Shown: piece by piece, positions 6,017 to 6,580 of the stretch
Layout of the letters: each line of letters opens with the position of its first letter
Numbering within the stretch: position 1 is the stretch's first letter
NCBI GenBank assembly: GCA_003524705.1
Contig: DQGV01000473.1
Span: 559-7,138, forward strand
Direction of reading: 5' to 3'
Source: Anaerolineae bacterium
Lineage (GTDB): Bacteria > Chloroflexota > Anaerolineae > Anaerolineales > Villigracilaceae
Length of the DNA stretch: 6,580 nt
Translations under genes and position numbers: made by a program
The notes under the pieces: generated by a model
What the model saw: only the letters and a program-made list of their open reading frames with translations
Told to the model about the DNA's origin: nothing
Database searches by the model: none

Positions 6017-6089
6017 CAGTTGACAGTTATCAGTTGTCAGTAAGCAGTAAGCAGTTGTCAGTAAGCAGTAAGCAGTTGTCAGTTATCAG
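6017..6089. repeat. 7-nt periodic repeat array (CAGTNNN)
   Basis: CAGT begins at 6017, 6024, 6031, 6038, 6045, 6052, 6059, 6066, 6073 and 6080, exactly every 7 nt, ending in CAGA at 6087. The units are cagttga, cagttat, cagttgt, cagtaag, cagtaag, cagttgt, cagtaag, cagtaag, cagttgt, cagttat. The three-unit block cagttgt/cagtaag/cagtaag is repeated as a 21-nt tandem copy (6031-6051, 6052-6072). The array overlaps the 3' end of the small minus-strand gene and supplies its stop codon. It recalls the heptanucleotide STRR repeats of cyanobacteria. Confidence 0.93.
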
Positions 6090-6390
6090 ATGTTCGGTCT
6101 ATGTCTTTGAAGTAATCAGAGACGGCGAGATCGAAGGGACGTTTGCCTTGTTTTTTGGCTAGCTTTTCATATACAGCACGGACTTGTGAATTACTCATAG
6201 CAGTGCGGGCATAAGCGACTGCTTCTTTGAAGCGTTGACGATGTGCTTTTTGAGCTTTACTCCATTTAACATTGGACATATCCGCCAGTTTGATGAGGGT
6301 TGGCTTGCCTGTTGGGGAGCGGCGAAAGACCATATCCCCTAGTTTGCCGTGAATGCTCTTGATGACTGGATTAAGGACAACTTTTGCCAT
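6079..6390 (-). CDS. Small basic conserved-hypothetical protein
   Basis: This is a 103-residue protein of unknown function, strongly basic (22 Lys+Arg against 9 Asp+Glu), with no signal peptide or membrane segment. Visible features are an N-terminal NPVIKSIHGKLGDMVFRR stretch (7-24), a DMSNVKWSKAQKAHRQRFKEA segment (37-57), a likely helical middle (AVAYARTAM, VRAVYEKLAKK) and PFDLAVSDYF (85-94). I recall similar short proteins, with HGK.GD.VFR, S.AQ...R.RF..A..YA and a terminal SD.F, scattered through Anaerolineae and other bacteria without assigned function. The spaced motifs and patterning argue for a real gene. Start ATG at 6390 has a weak GAAAG-like site (about 6403-6398). The last two codons and the TGA lie inside the 7-nt repeat array, so the repeat may have replaced the original C-terminus. 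It points the same way as the ALDH trio but is separated from it by repeats and a promoter. Confidence 0.8.
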   Translation of the reverse strand: MAKVVLNPVIKSIHGKLGDMVFRRSPTGKPTLIKLADMSNVKWSKAQKAHRQRFKEAVAYARTAMSNSQVRAVYEKLAKKQGKRPFDLAVSDYFKDIDRTSDN

Positions 6391-6435
6391 AATTTGGCTT
6401 TCTTTTCATTCGACACAGGTCAGTGTAGGTTCGCG

Positions 6436-6457
6436 CATCCTGTACTCATCCTGTACT
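6436..6457. repeat. 11-nt perfect tandem duplication
   Basis: The sequence catcctgtact occurs twice back to back (6436-6446 and 6447-6457). It lies just downstream of the -10-like element of the small minus-strand gene, in its predicted leader. It may be a simple duplication or a pair of protein-binding sites. Confidence 0.8.
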
Positions 6458-6465
6458 GGTTCTGT

Positions 6466-6474
6466 AGTATACCA
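6466..6474 (-). promoter_or_regulatory. Extended -10 promoter candidate for the small basic protein gene
   Basis: The minus strand reads TGGTATACT (6474-6466), an extended -10 (TGn plus TATACT, 5 of 6 matches to TATAAT). No good -35 is seen 17 nt upstream, where the 9-nt repeat array lies (ATTCCG at 6494-6489). The predicted start is about 70 nt before the ATG at 6390. Confidence 0.4.
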
Positions 6475-6476
6475 TT

Positions 6477-6580
6477 GGTCTGGGTGGTCGGAATGGTCGA
6501 ATAGGTCTGAGTGGTCTAAATAGTCTTAGAGGTCGGAATGGTCGAATAGGTCTGAGTGGTCTAAATAGTCTTAGAAGTCG
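6477..6580. repeat. 9-nt periodic repeat array 2 with a 45-bp higher-order repeat
   Basis: GTC starts at 6478, 6487, 6496, 6505, 6514, 6523, 6532, 6541, 6550, 6559, 6568 and 6577, exactly every 9 nt to the window end. Five units form a block of 45 bp that is perfectly duplicated (6486-6530 and 6531-6575): ggtcggaat, ggtcgaata, ggtctgagt, ggtctaaat, agtcttaga. The unit matches array 1 (5836-5949) in sequence and orientation. The array probably continues beyond the window. Confidence 0.93.

Noticed and set aside
5977..6162. Plus-strand open frame across the heptad array with repeated Gln-Leu-Ser-Val-Ser-Ser-Lys units.
   Set aside because: Its repetitive protein is simply the 7-nt repeat translated (period 21 nt), it has no ribosome binding site, and it overlaps the better-supported minus-strand gene.
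6468..6580. The plus strand through array 2 is open and encodes a Gly/Ser-(Arg/Leu)-X tripeptide repeat, superficially collagen-like or leucine-rich.
   Set aside because: A 9-nt unit automatically gives a three-residue periodicity. There is no ATG or ribosome binding site, a stop precedes it at 6465-6467, and the matching frame in array 1 hits a stop after its 8-nt slip.
5836..6580. CRISPR array made from the short repeats.
   Set aside because: Units are 7 or 9 nt, contiguous and without unique spacers of 30-40 nt; no cas genes are visible.
1..6580. tRNA or rRNA genes, insertion-sequence transposases, phage or toxin-antitoxin genes.
   Set aside because: None recognised by reading: no cloverleaf-like GTTCRANYC context, no transposase motifs and no terminal inverted repeats around a gene.

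Overview
This 6.6 kb window is a bacterial chromosomal fragment of moderate GC. It is dominated by aldehyde dehydrogenases (ALDHs), with a short repeat-rich tail. The most likely source is Chloroflexota, class Anaerolineae. That is a judgement from memory of protein style, of REP-like elements reading GGTCGAGTAG...TATCGAGACC, and of short-period intergenic repeats; no search was possible. The window start looks like a contig end: bases 1-42 form a perfect palindrome and the first gene lacks its N-terminal part.

Layout. (1) About 19-1191, plus strand: a 5'-truncated ALDH of the diapolycopene-dialdehyde-dehydrogenase-like type with an extra C-terminal tail. (2) 1189-1253: a 19-bp hairpin with a T-run between convergent genes, built from 7-nt units and overlapping both stop codons. 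(3) Three complete ALDH genes on the minus strand, transcribed in the order 5822-4380, 4213-2789, 2694-1252. The outer two are gamma-aminobutyraldehyde dehydrogenase (PatD/YdcW)-like paralogues, both 480 residues, aligning without gaps at about 81% identity by hand count. The middle one belongs to a different subfamily (lactaldehyde/sulfolactaldehyde dehydrogenase-like). The gaps between them (166 and 94 bp) hold REP-like hairpins. (4) 5823-6580: a strong sigma70-type promoter whose predicted leader is almost entirely a 9-nt repeat array, then a perfect 7-nt repeat array that runs into the stop codon of a small basic conserved-hypothetical gene (6390-6079, minus), then a second 9-nt array that reaches the window end.

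How the genes may work together. The three minus-strand ALDHs share a direction, each has a good ribosome binding site, and a consensus promoter precedes the first, so they could be one transcription unit. The PatD-like enzymes would oxidise 4-aminobutanal (putrescine breakdown) or related amino-aldehydes to acids. The middle enzyme would take a small hydroxy- or otherwise substituted aldehyde. No aminotransferase, amine oxidase, transporter or regulator lies in the window, so the pathway is inferred from family membership only. The feature least explained by known biology here is the set of three short-period repeat arrays (7, 7 and 9 nt) placed at gene ends and in a leader.
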